The notes beneath the pieces are model-generated. The model ran no database searches, was not told the DNA's origin, and saw nothing but the letters and a program-made list of their open reading frames with translations. The translations under genes were made by a program, and so were the position numbers. Positions 19,653 through 27,880 of a stretch of DNA of 64,000 nt are shown one piece after another. Source of the DNA: Achromobacter denitrificans NBRC 15125. Lineage in GTDB: Bacteria; Pseudomonadota; Gammaproteobacteria; Burkholderiales; Burkholderiaceae_B. The DNA lies in the NCBI RefSeq assembly GCF_001571365.1, contig NZ_BCTQ01000029.1, positions 1-64,000 of the forward strand, read 5' to 3'. The first letter of the stretch is position 1, and every line of letters starts with the position of its first letter.

Positions 19653-19659
19653 AGTTTTC

Positions 19660-20991
19660 ATGGCACGCACCGATCATTCTTTTCCCGCCGGTTCTGGGTC
19701 CCCGGCTGCCGCCCCCGCCGCCTTGCGCGGTCGGGGTGCGGTTACTAATGTTCGGCATCGCTTTCAGCGCGATGACCGCGTGCAGGTCGATGATGGCTGG
19801 TCCGCTTCCGGATTGCCGGCCGACTTCGTAGACTCTGTCCCCGATACTCTTTCCGACGACGCGCCGCGGGTCATCCCGATCCTGCCGGACACGCGCCATG
19901 CGCCTCCCGCGCCCAAGACCACGGTCACCGCGGAAGAAGCCCGCAAGATGCTGTCGCGCAACGATTCGCCCGACATCCCCTTCGACGTCGCCGTCAACCC
20001 ATACCGGGGGTGCGAGCACGGCTGCGTGTATTGCTACGCCCGGCCCACGCATTCCTACCTGGGGTATTCCCCTGGGCTGGATTTCGAGACGCGGCTGGTG
20101 GCCAAGGCCAATGCGGTCCAGGCCCTGCGCGCCGAACTCAGCCGCCCGGGTTACAAGCCTTCGCCCATCAATATCGGATCGGCCACCGATCCGTACCAGC
20201 CCATCGAGCGCGAATGGCGCCTGACGCGGGGCCTGCTCGAACTCATGCTGGAAACCCGGCATCCGCTCACCATCGTGACCAAGAACGGCCTGGTCGCCCG
20301 CGATCTGGACCTGCTGGCCGCGCTGGCCGAGCAAAAGCTGGTGGTGGTGTACATGAGCATCACCACGCTGGACGCCGCCATGGCGCGCACGCTGGAGCCG
20401 CGCGCCGCCGCGCCCTGGCGCCGCCTGGAGGCCGTGCGCAGCCTGACCGACGCGGGCGTGCCCGTGGGCGTGCTGGTGGCGCCGGTCATTCCGTTCATCA
20501 ACGACGAATCCATGGAGCACATCCTCCAGGAGTCCAAGGCGGCTGGCGCCCATTACGCCAGCTACACCGTCCTGCGCTTGCCGTGGGAGGTCAAGACCCT
20601 GTTCGAGGATTGGCTCAACGTTCATTTCCCCGACCGCGCCCAGCGCGTGCTGCATCGCGTCGAAGACCTGCGCAACGGCCGCCGCAACGATCCGAATTTC
20701 GGCTCGCGCATGCGCGGCACCGGCGTCTGGGCCGATCTGCTGCGCCAGCGCTTCGCCGTGGCCACGCGCAAGCTGGGCCTGAACCGGCATCGCCTGGCCC
20801 TGGATTGCAGCCGCTTCCTGCGGCCCGCCGGCGCAGCGGGCGAGGCTTCCGATTTCCTATCCCCGGTTGGCGCGCAAGCGTCTTCAGGGGTCCCATTTCA
20901 TGGCGTATCGCCCGCTGCCGGCGGCGCGCAGGGGCGCGGCGCGCGCCAGCTGCGCGCCATGGCCGCAGGCCAGTTGTCATTGTTCGATTGA
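19660..20991 (+). CDS. SPL-like radical SAM protein (PA0069 family) with C-terminal clamp-type motif
   Basis: 443-residue radical SAM enzyme related to spore photoproduct lyase. The [4Fe-4S] motif is C-x3-C-x2-C in GCEHGCVYCYARP. The family N-terminal motif RGRGA and the segment NIGSATDPYQPIE are also present. I placed the start at ATG 19660 because the upstream in-frame start at 19624 would put the promoter and LexA-type box inside the gene. No ribosome site precedes it, consistent with a leaderless message. The last residues are GQLSLFD, and QLSLF is the consensus pentapeptide for binding the replication sliding clamp. The reaction is unknown; DNA repair is inferred from family, operator and motif. 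Confidence 0.82.
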   Translation: MARTDHSFPAGSGSPAAAPAALRGRGAVTNVRHRFQRDDRVQVDDGWSASGLPADFVDSVPDTLSDDAPRVIPILPDTRHAPPAPKTTVTAEEARKMLSRNDSPDIPFDVAVNPYRGCEHGCVYCYARPTHSYLGYSPGLDFETRLVAKANAVQALRAELSRPGYKPSPINIGSATDPYQPIEREWRLTRGLLELMLETRHPLTIVTKNGLVARDLDLLAALAEQKLVVVYMSITTLDAAMARTLEPRAAAPWRRLEAVRSLTDAGVPVGVLVAPVIPFINDESMEHILQESKAAGAHYASYTVLRLPWEVKTLFEDWLNVHFPDRAQRVLHRVEDLRNGRRNDPNFGSRMRGTGVWADLLRQRFAVATRKLGLNRHRLALDCSRFLRPAGAAGEASDFLSPVGAQASSGVPFHGVSPAAGGAQGRGARQLRAMAAGQLSLFD

Positions 20992-21064
20992 CCGCCGGCC
21001 GTGGCCGCGGAGGGTTGCCCGGGCGTCTTGTCCTGGCGCTGGATCGTCTTTCCAAGGAGTTCCT

Positions 21065-21535
21065 ATGAACACCGCTGATATTTCCGTCCTGTCGGATGAA
21101 CTTGCCGTCTCGCTGAACCCGCTGCGTCGCGGCGCGCAACGCGCCCGCACCTTGTGCGCCAAGGTGGCGGGGCTGGCCTTGCCCTGGAATGCGTCTTCGG
21201 CCGGAACCGCGCCCCGCCATCGCGCGCGCCCCGGCTCCACGCCCGCTCGCTGGCCGTTCCCGCCGGCTCCGCCCGAAGACGGCCTGCTGGGCGAAGCCGC
21301 GGTTCCCGTGGCCATGCCGGCTCCGGCCGTCCGCCCCGACATCCCGGCAGTTCCGCTGTCGCCGAGCCTGCCCGCCACGCCCGCCGCCCGCGAATTCGGC
21401 CTGGGCAATGCCACGGTCGAACCCGTGGCGGCGCAACTCACCCGCAAGGCGATGCTGATCGACGTGGCGATGGTGCTGGCCTGGGGCGCCATCATCCCCG
21501 GCCTGATGTGGCTGGGGGCGGTTGCCGGTTTCTGA
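21065..21535 (+). CDS. Hypothetical protein with Pro/Ala-rich centre and C-terminal membrane helix
   Basis: 156 residues with no recognised domain. The N-terminal 50 residues are basic, residues 50-115 are rich in Pro and Ala and probably disordered, and the last 25 residues form one hydrophobic helix (ending AIIPGLMWLGAVAGF), so the protein may be tail-anchored. AAGGAG at 21053-21058 lies 6 bases before ATG 21065, which supports translation. It lies 73 bases after the radical SAM gene on the same strand and could share its transcript. Function unknown. Confidence 0.6.
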   Translation: MNTADISVLSDELAVSLNPLRRGAQRARTLCAKVAGLALPWNASSAGTAPRHRARPGSTPARWPFPPAPPEDGLLGEAAVPVAMPAPAVRPDIPAVPLSPSLPATPAAREFGLGNATVEPVAAQLTRKAMLIDVAMVLAWGAIIPGLMWLGAVAGF

Positions 21536-21564
21536 GCGGTTTTCCGCCGATCGGCGGTTATTCG

Positions 21565-21645
21565 GTGGCCGGACTGGTGGCCTGATTGATGGTTTGATTG
21601 GCGGCCGGATTGATGACCTGATCGGTGACCTGATTGATGGCGCGG
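21565..21645. repeat. Degenerate short tandem repeat tract
   Basis: About 80 bases built from variants of GATTGATGGTTT, GGCGGCCGGATT and GATCGGTGACCT with a period near 12 bases. It separates the small membrane-protein gene from the convergent transporter gene. The period is a multiple of three, so frames stay open across it, but no gene is convincing. Confidence 0.5.
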
Positions 21646-21658
21646 CCGTCTCAGGCAA

Positions 21659-22531
21659 TCAGCTGGATCCCAGCAAAATCACGCCCACCAGGATGGACAG
21701 GCAGCCGGCCAAGCGGCCCGGCCCCACTTTTTCCCGCAGCAGGAACATGCCTGCCAGGGTGCCCAGCATCATGGACATCTCGCGCGCGGGCGCGACCAGG
21801 CTGAGCGGCGCGCCATTGCGCAAGGCGTACAGCACCAGGATGTATCCCAGCGGCGATAGCAAGCCGACCGCCAGCGCCAGATGCCAGTACCCGCGCATGG
21901 CGTCCCAGGCCTGGGCCCGGCGATGCAGCATATGGGGTGTCATCATGACGGTGCGGGTGACGCAGGTGAACCAGTCGAACAGCACCGGGCTGATCAGCAG
22001 CACTTTCACGCCGTAGGCATCCACCACGGTATAGGCGGCGATGAACAGGCCGATCACCATGCCCCAGCGCACGCCGATCCAGGCCTGCGCCTGCTTGAAG
22101 ATGGCCAGCCGCCCCTGGGTGGCGATGAGCAGCACGCCGATCACGACGCACAGCATGCCGGCGATGCCGGTGCCGGTGGCGGGTTCGCGCAGCAGCAGGA
22201 AGGCGCCGGTGGTGGAGAGCAGGGGGCCGGTGCCGCGGGCGATGGGGTAGACGACCGACAGGTCGGCCACCTGATAGCCGCGCTGCAGACACAGGCTGTA
22301 GCCCAAATGCAACAGGCTGGAAGTCAGGATGGCGCCAACCACGGGCCAGGTCCACGTCATGCCGTCATGCATCAGCACCCAGACGACCCACGGCGCGTAC
22401 AGCACCGAGGCGCACAGCCCATAGGCGAAGACGAACGGGGCGCCCACCATGGCCGCGCGTTTGGCGAGCAGGTTCCACGTAGCGTGGGCCATCGCCGCCA
22501 GGACGACCAAAATCAGGGACGAGTACGACAT
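21659..22531 (-). CDS. EamA/DMT-family transporter
   Basis: 290-residue inner-membrane protein with about ten predicted helices in two EamA-like halves, typical of the drug/metabolite transporter superfamily. N-terminal features such as AMAHATWNLLAKRA match the family. It is convergent with the small gene at 21065 and divergent from rplS. No partner gene suggests the substrate; amino-acid or metabolite export is common for the family. Confidence 0.85.
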   Translation of the reverse strand: MSYSSLILVVLAAMAHATWNLLAKRAAMVGAPFVFAYGLCASVLYAPWVVWVLMHDGMTWTWPVVGAILTSSLLHLGYSLCLQRGYQVADLSVVYPIARGTGPLLSTTGAFLLLREPATGTGIAGMLCVVIGVLLIATQGRLAIFKQAQAWIGVRWGMVIGLFIAAYTVVDAYGVKVLLISPVLFDWFTCVTRTVMMTPHMLHRRAQAWDAMRGYWHLALAVGLLSPLGYILVLYALRNGAPLSLVAPAREMSMMLGTLAGMFLLREKVGPGRLAGCLSILVGVILLGSS

Positions 22532-22792
22532 GAGGGGAAACCGCGCCGTATGACGTGTTTGTTACAGAGAACGGAAGAGTACCGCAAACCGGGGCGGGAT
22601 GGGCTCATGTTACCTGAGGCCCTGAACGATTTTTGGTGTAGAATCATTGGTTTGCCAAATCTCATCCTCTGCTTGCGGCACATGCATCGGAGCCTGGCCT
22701 TGGGCTTGGCGGCGGTGCACACGCGATACGCGTGAACAACATTGAACGGCAAAAGTTTCAACCCGCAATGACACGATGATCTAGGAGTTCTC

Positions 22793-23173
22793 ATGAACCT
22801 TATCGCTATCCTGGAACAGGAAGAAATCGCCCGCCTGACCGGCGGTGTGGCCAAGCCTGAATTTGCCCCCGGTGACACCGTCATCGTGAGCGTGAACGTC
22901 GTTGAAGGCACCCGCAAGCGCGTGCAGGCCTTCGAAGGCGTCGTCATCGCCAAGCGCAACCGCGGCCTGAACTCCGCGTTCACCGTGCGCAAGATTTCGT
23001 CGGGTGAAGCCGTGGAACGTACGTTCCAGCTGTACTCGCCGCAAATCGCCGGCATCGAAGTCAAGCGCCGCGGCGACGTGCGCCGCGCCAAGCTGTACTA
23101 CCTGCGCAACCGCTCGGGCAAGTCGGCGCGTATCAAGGAAAAGCTGGTCAGCAAGCAAGCCTCGGCGGCTTGA
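22793..23173 (+). CDS. rplS: 50S ribosomal protein L19
   Basis: 126 residues, matching L19 over the full length ([27 protein letters not shown] and the basic C-terminal region [22 protein letters not shown]). L19 lies at the 30S-50S interface. The start follows TAGGAG. In many bacteria rplS follows rpsP-rimM-trmD; here the upstream neighbour is a divergent DMT transporter, so rplS is transcribed alone from the 261-base spacer, where TAGAAT at 22639-22644 is a possible -10. A terminator follows at 23253-23280. Confidence 0.97.
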   Translation: MNLIAILEQEEIARLTGGVAKPEFAPGDTVIVSVNVVEGTRKRVQAFEGVVIAKRNRGLNSAFTVRKISSGEAVERTFQLYSPQIAGIEVKRRGDVRRAKLYYLRNRSGKSARIKEKLVSKQASAA

Positions 23174-23252
23174 GCGCTTATCGGCACACGGCCCTGCCAG
23201 TGTCGGACGCATACGCCTTCCCGCGTTTTCGTCCGGCACGGGTTTCCGGGTT

Positions 23253-23280
23253 AAAAAGGCACCTGCGAGGGTGCCTTTTT
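23253..23280 (+). terminator. Intrinsic terminator after rplS
   Basis: AAAAAGGCACC pairs with GGTGCCTTTTT across a TGCGAG loop, followed by CTTTT. It ends only 17 bases before the Nudix gene start. Confidence 0.9.
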
Positions 23281-23296
23281 CTTTTCAAAAAGCCGT

Positions 23297-24028
23297 ATGT
23301 CTGATTCCTCGTCTTCCCCGCGGCCCCGACGGCCGCTGGCGCGTCCCGGTTTCGATCCGGCGACGCAACCGTGGGTGCTGGCCAACGAAGCGTTGCCGGC
23401 CGTGCCCCCCCGCCTGCTCACTCCCGATTCGCTGCGGGGCACGCTCAGCCAGCCGTCCACCTGGACGCTGGAACTGTCGCGCGACACCGATCTGCGCTAT
23501 CCGGGCCGCGAGGGCGCGCCGGTTCCGGCCGCGGTGCTGATTCCGCTGGTCACGCGCGACAACGGCGTTTCCATCATGCTGACGCAGCGCGCCGCCCACC
23601 TGCACGACCACGCGGGCCAGATCAGCTTTCCGGGCGGCCGCATCGAGCGCTGCGATTCCACCCCCGAGGCCGCCGCCCTGCGCGAGGCCCAGGAAGAAAC
23701 CGGCCTGCCGGCAAGCTACGTGGAAGTGCTGGGCAGCATGCCGCCGTACCTGACGGCGACGGGCTTCTCGATCATTCCCGTGGTGTCGCTGGTGCGCCCC
23801 GGCTTCGACCTCGCGCCCGACGCGTTCGAGGTGGCCGAGGTGTTCGAGGTGCCGCTGTCGTTCCTGATGGACCCGGCCAACCACCGGCTGTACGAAGCCA
23901 GGCTGGACGACGGGCGGGTGCGCCAGTATTACGGCATGCCCTACGGCAAGCATTTCATCTGGGGCGCCACCGCCGGCATGCTGCGCAACCTCTACCACCT
24001 GCTGCGCCACGGCTTCGAGCCGCGCTGA
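23297..24028 (+). CDS. Nudix hydrolase, CoA pyrophosphatase type
   Basis: 243-residue Nudix enzyme predicted to cleave CoA or acyl-CoA to phosphopantetheine and 3',5'-ADP. The CoA-specific motif MLTQRAAHLHDHAGQISF precedes the Nudix box GGRIERCDSTPEAAALREAQEETGL (residues 110-134; G, E, R-E and E-E-T-G positions all kept). The first 55 residues are less conserved. The start follows the rplS terminator closely; no clear ribosome site is seen before ATG 23297. It converges with rsgA, leaving a 7-base gap. Confidence 0.88.
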   Translation: MSDSSSSPRPRRPLARPGFDPATQPWVLANEALPAVPPRLLTPDSLRGTLSQPSTWTLELSRDTDLRYPGREGAPVPAAVLIPLVTRDNGVSIMLTQRAAHLHDHAGQISFPGGRIERCDSTPEAAALREAQEETGLPASYVEVLGSMPPYLTATGFSIIPVVSLVRPGFDLAPDAFEVAEVFEVPLSFLMDPANHRLYEARLDDGRVRQYYGMPYGKHFIWGATAGMLRNLYHLLRHGFEPR

Positions 24029-24035
24029 CCCCGCC

Positions 24036-24998
24036 TCAATAGCGCTGCTGGCCCGCCAGGTTTTCTTCGAGTATGCGTTCGTACAGGGCGTAGCGCGCCG
24101 GATCGATGGCGCCCGCCTGCAAGGCGGCGACCACCCCGCAGCCCGGCTCGCGCCGGTGGGTGCAGTTGTAGAAGCGGCACTGCTCGATGGGCCCGGTGAA
24201 TTCCGGAAAGCCGCGGATGATGTCGTCGCGGGTCAGGTGCTGCAGGCCGAAGGCCTGGAAGCCCGGTGAATCGATCAGGTCGCCGCCGGGGGCGGGCAGG
24301 TGATAGAGCCGGGTGCTGGTCGTGGTGTGCTTGCCCATGTCCAGGGCGGTGGAGTGCTCGCGGGTGGGCGCCGCGGCGTCCGGCACCAGCGCGTTGAGCA
24401 GGGTCGATTTGCCCATGCCGCTTTGACCCAGCAGCAGGCTGGTATGGCCGGCCAGGCGCGGCGCGAGCACGGCATGCACTTTCTCGGGTTCCAGCGCGCT
24501 GAGTTCGATGACGTCCACGCCCAGCGCCACGATGGGCGCCAGCCGCGCGCGCGCCGCCGGCAATTCCTCGGCCAGGTCGGTCTTGTTCAGGATGATGATG
24601 GGCGCGATGCCGGCGCTCCAGGCGCCCGCCAGGGCGCGCCCGGTGAGGTCGTCCGAGAAGGTGGGCTGCACGGCGACCACGATCAGCAGCTGGTCCACGT
24701 TGGACGCGAACTGCTTGGAGCGCATTTCGTCGGAGCGGTAGAGCAGGTTGCGCCGGGGCAGGATGGCGTCGATCGCGCCTTCGTCCTTGCCTTGCGGCGT
24801 GATGCGCACGCGATCGCCCACCGCGGCGCCGGCCTTCTTGCCTCGCGGGAAACATTTGCGCAGCGAGCCGTCGGGCAACTCCACGGTGTAGTGGCGGCCA
24901 TGGGCGGCGATGATGCGGCCCTCGTTGGCCGCGGCCGCGGCCGCGCTGGCGCGCTGCCCGTTCTGGTTGGCGCCCTTGGGGCGGACCTGGCCGCTCAT
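24036..24998 (-). CDS. rsgA: Ribosome small subunit-dependent GTPase A
   Basis: 320-residue circularly permuted GTPase that checks late 30S subunit assembly. An OB-fold (about residues 30-90) is followed by G4 ILNKTD, then G1 LLGQSGMGKSTL, then G3 DSPGF, the order typical of RsgA. The C-terminal zinc motif CRFYNCTHRREPGC is complete. Its ATG overlaps the stop of the upstream M48 peptidase gene (ATGA), which decides the start although the frame is open upstream. Confidence 0.95.
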   Translation of the reverse strand: MSGQVRPKGANQNGQRASAAAAAANEGRIIAAHGRHYTVELPDGSLRKCFPRGKKAGAAVGDRVRITPQGKDEGAIDAILPRRNLLYRSDEMRSKQFASNVDQLLIVVAVQPTFSDDLTGRALAGAWSAGIAPIIILNKTDLAEELPAARARLAPIVALGVDVIELSALEPEKVHAVLAPRLAGHTSLLLGQSGMGKSTLLNALVPDAAAPTREHSTALDMGKHTTTSTRLYHLPAPGGDLIDSPGFQAFGLQHLTRDDIIRGFPEFTGPIEQCRFYNCTHRREPGCGVVAALQAGAIDPARYALYERILEENLAGQQRY

Positions 24999-26245
24999 GC
25001 GGCAGCCGCCATCAGGTGGCGGATGCGCACGGCGGCGGGGGGATGGCTGTCGTAGAAGGCGGAATGCACGGGGTCGGGGGTAAGGGTGGCGGCGTTGTCG
25101 TCGTAGAGTTTGACCAGCGCGGAGACCAGGCGTTCCGGCGAGCTTTGCTCGGCCGCGTAGCGATCGGCCTCGAATTCGTCGCGGCGCGAGTACCAGCTGG
25201 CCAGGGGGGTGAGCATGAAGGTGAATACCGGAATGACCAGGAAGAACAGCAGCAGCGCCATCGCGTCGTTGCGTCCGCCGAGCTGCGGCAGCACGCCCAG
25301 GCCCACGTAGAACCAGGGCTGCTGGGAAACCCAGCCCAGGATGGCGAAGAAGGCCAGGGCGGCGGCGAAGCTGAACACGATGCGCTTGATGATGTGGCGC
25401 TTGGCGAAATGGCCCAGCTCGTGCGCCAGCACCGCCTCGATTTCGTCGGCGTTCAGGCGCGCCAGCAGCGTGTCGAAGAACACGATGCGGCGCGAGCGTC
25501 CGAAGCCCGTGAAATAGGCGTTGCCGTGGGCGGAGCGGCGCGAGCCGTCCATCACGAACAGCCCGTTCAGCGCGAAGCCGCAGCGTTGCGCCAGGCGCTG
25601 GATGCGGCCGGCCAGTTCCGGGTCGGACAACGGGGTGAATTTGTTGAAGAGCGGGGCGATGAACATCGGGTAGACGATCAGCAGCGCCAGGTTGAAGACC
25701 GTCCAGAGCGCCCAGGCCCAGACCCACCAGTACGCGCCGGCGCTGCCCATCAGCCAGAGCACCGCCGCGGCCAGCGGCAAGCCCAGCACCGCGGCCACCG
25801 CCAGGCCCTTCACGGCGTCGGCCACGAACAGCCGGGGCGTCATGCGGTTGAAGCCGAAGCGCGCCTCCAGCCTGAACTGCCGCCACAGGGTGAAGGGCAG
25901 GCCCAGCAGGCCCAGCAGCAGCGCCACGGACACCAGCAATAGCATCTGCCGCAGGAAGTCGTTGCTGGTAAGCTGGCCTACCATCAGGTCGATGAACTGC
26001 AGCCCGCCCATCAGGGTCAGGCACACCAGCAGGATGGCGTCATAGGTGCGCTCCAGCATGCCGAGCTTGACCCGCGCCACGGTATAGTCGGCCGCTCGTT
26101 GGTGGCTCGCCAGCCCGATCCGGTGGGAGAATTCGGACGGCACCTGGCCGCGGTTGAGCGCGACGTGCCGGATCTGCCGCGACGCCAGCCACAGGCGCAC
26201 GGCAATATCGGTCAGCAGGAAGGCGACGAACAGCAAAGTGAACAT
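24995..26245 (-). CDS. M48-family membrane metallopeptidase (Ste24/HtpX-like)
   Basis: 416-residue membrane peptidase of the CAAX prenyl protease 1 type. The zinc motif is HELGHFAKRH, and the third ligand lies in RRDEFEADRYAA. An N-terminal M48-associated region with several helices (about residues 1-200) matches the longer Ste24-like form rather than HtpX. In bacteria the family is linked to membrane protein quality control. It is the first gene of an operon with rsgA and is divergent from orn (61-base spacer). Confidence 0.88.
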   Translation of the reverse strand: MFTLLFVAFLLTDIAVRLWLASRQIRHVALNRGQVPSEFSHRIGLASHQRAADYTVARVKLGMLERTYDAILLVCLTLMGGLQFIDLMVGQLTSNDFLRQMLLLVSVALLLGLLGLPFTLWRQFRLEARFGFNRMTPRLFVADAVKGLAVAAVLGLPLAAAVLWLMGSAGAYWWVWAWALWTVFNLALLIVYPMFIAPLFNKFTPLSDPELAGRIQRLAQRCGFALNGLFVMDGSRRSAHGNAYFTGFGRSRRIVFFDTLLARLNADEIEAVLAHELGHFAKRHIIKRIVFSFAAALAFFAILGWVSQQPWFYVGLGVLPQLGGRNDAMALLLFFLVIPVFTFMLTPLASWYSRRDEFEADRYAAEQSSPERLVSALVKLYDDNAATLTPDPVHSAFYDSHPPAAVRIRHLMAAAA

Positions 26246-26306
26246 GGGCGTTGCGGATTGCTTAATTAGGTATGTGCGAAAATCGCGTGTTTTATAGGTA
26301 AATTAT

Positions 26307-26852
26307 ATGGCTGTGAACGAAAACCGCCTGGTCTGGCTGGACATGGAAATGACCGGCCTGGACCCTGAAAAGGAACGCATCATCGAGGTCGCCGTGGTCG
26401 TGACCGAGGCCGACCTGACGGTCGTGGCCGAAGGCCCCGTGCTGGTGGTGCACCAGCCCGACAGCCTGCTCGACGCCATGGACAACTGGAACAAGTCCAC
26501 GCACGGCAAGAGCGGCCTGATCGACAAGGTCAAGGCGTCCACCATTTCCGAGGCGCAGGCAGAGGATACGCTGTTGGCGTTTCTCGCGCAGCACGTGCCG
26601 GCCGGCAAATCGCCGCTTTGCGGCAACACCATCAGCCAGGACCGCCGTTTCATGTTTGCTTACATGCCGCGCCTGGAGCAGTTCTTCCACTACCGCAACC
26701 TCGACGTCAGCACGCTGAAGGAACTGGCGCGCCGCTGGGCGCCCGCCGTCTACAAGGGGTTCGAGAAGAAAAGCCGCCATGAGGCGCTGGCCGACATCTA
26801 CGAGTCGATCGACGAGCTGAAGTACTACCGCGAGCACTTCCTGAAAGTGTAG
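26307..26852 (+). CDS. orn: Oligoribonuclease
   Basis: 181-residue DEDDh 3'-5' exonuclease that degrades RNA dinucleotides and pGpG. ExoI is [19 protein letters not shown]; the ExoIII region near the C-terminus is [21 protein letters not shown]. The length is the family standard. The next gene, a sigma-54 activator, starts 11 bases after its stop, so the two are probably co-transcribed. Confidence 0.96.
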   Translation: MAVNENRLVWLDMEMTGLDPEKERIIEVAVVVTEADLTVVAEGPVLVVHQPDSLLDAMDNWNKSTHGKSGLIDKVKASTISEAQAEDTLLAFLAQHVPAGKSPLCGNTISQDRRFMFAYMPRLEQFFHYRNLDVSTLKELARRWAPAVYKGFEKKSRHEALADIYESIDELKYYREHFLKV

Positions 26853-26863
26853 GCGCCGCGTCC

Positions 26864-27853
26864 ATGCAGACCGCCCCGTTCGCCTGCGAACCGCTCACCG
26901 GGGACCATCCTTCGATGGCGGCGCTGCGGGATCTGGTGCGCCGGGTCGCGCGCAGCCGGGCCAGCATCGTCCTCATCTATGGCGAAACCGGCACCGGCAA
27001 GGGGCTGGTCGCCCGCAGTCTGCATGCGCAATCGGCGCGCGCGGCCAAGGGCTATACCGAGATCAATTGCGCCGCCATTCCCGGCAACCTGCTCGAATCG
27101 GAGCTGTTCGGCCATGAGCGGGGCGCGTTCACCGGCGCGGTGGCGCGCAAGACCGGCCTGCTGGAGGCCGCCAACGGCGGCAGCGTGTTCCTGGACGAGA
27201 TCCGGGAGCTGGACCCGGTCATGCAGGCCAAGATCCTGACGCTGCTGGACAGCCGGCGCTTCCGGCGCATCGGCTCCGTCCAGGAAGTGTCGGTCGACGC
27301 CCGGTTCATCGCGGCCACCAACAAGATCCTGCTGGGCGAAGTCCAGGCGGGGCGTTTTCGCGACGATCTCTACTACCGGCTGCAGGTCGTTTCGATCAAT
27401 CTGCCGCCGCTGCGGGAACGCGGCGACGACGTGCTGGTGCTGGCGCAGCGCTTCCTGGAGCGCTACAACGCCACCCACGGCAGCGCCTTCACCGTCATCG
27501 ATCCCGAGGTTCGGCGCATCTTCAAGGCCTACGCCTGGCCGGGCAACGTGCGTGAATTGAGCAATCTGCTCGAACGGATCTGCATCCTGGAAGACGGCGA
27601 TACCGTGCTGCCGAGGCATCTGCCGCAGCGGATCCTGCGCGACGCGGGCAAGCCCGCGCCGGCGGCCGCGTCGTCCTCCGGCGGGGGCTATGCCGAACAG
27701 ACCGCGCAGTTCCAGCGCGGCTTGATCCGGTCCACCCTCCAGGCCGAAGGCGGCAATCTGGGCCGGGCCGCGCAGCGGCTGGGCCTGACGCGGCACGCCT
27801 TGCGCCACCAGATGATCAAGCTGGGCCTGGGGCCCGCGCCGGACGGCGCGTAA
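26864..27853 (+). CDS. Sigma-54-dependent activator lacking a sensory domain
   Basis: 329-residue AAA+ enhancer-binding protein of minimal (PspF-like) layout. The central domain starts at about residue 10, and there is no receiver or ligand domain in front. Walker A reads GETGTGKG, where most relatives have E after the lysine. The sigma-54 contact loop ESELFGHERGAFTGA is complete, Walker B is GGSVFLDEI, and the arginine-finger region is FRDDLYYRLQVVSINLPPLRER. A Fis-type helix-turn-helix (residues 290-320, LGRAAQRLGLTRHALRHQMI) ends the protein. It is convergent with the operon at 27881-30603, whose upstream region carries a clear sigma-54 promoter, so that operon is the likely target. Confidence 0.88.
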   Translation: MQTAPFACEPLTGDHPSMAALRDLVRRVARSRASIVLIYGETGTGKGLVARSLHAQSARAAKGYTEINCAAIPGNLLESELFGHERGAFTGAVARKTGLLEAANGGSVFLDEIRELDPVMQAKILTLLDSRRFRRIGSVQEVSVDARFIAATNKILLGEVQAGRFRDDLYYRLQVVSINLPPLRERGDDVLVLAQRFLERYNATHGSAFTVIDPEVRRIFKAYAWPGNVRELSNLLERICILEDGDTVLPRHLPQRILRDAGKPAPAAASSSGGGYAEQTAQFQRGLIRSTLQAEGGNLGRAAQRLGLTRHALRHQMIKLGLGPAPDGA

Positions 27854-27880
27854 CGTCGTCCGCGCCCTGGCGCGCCGGGG

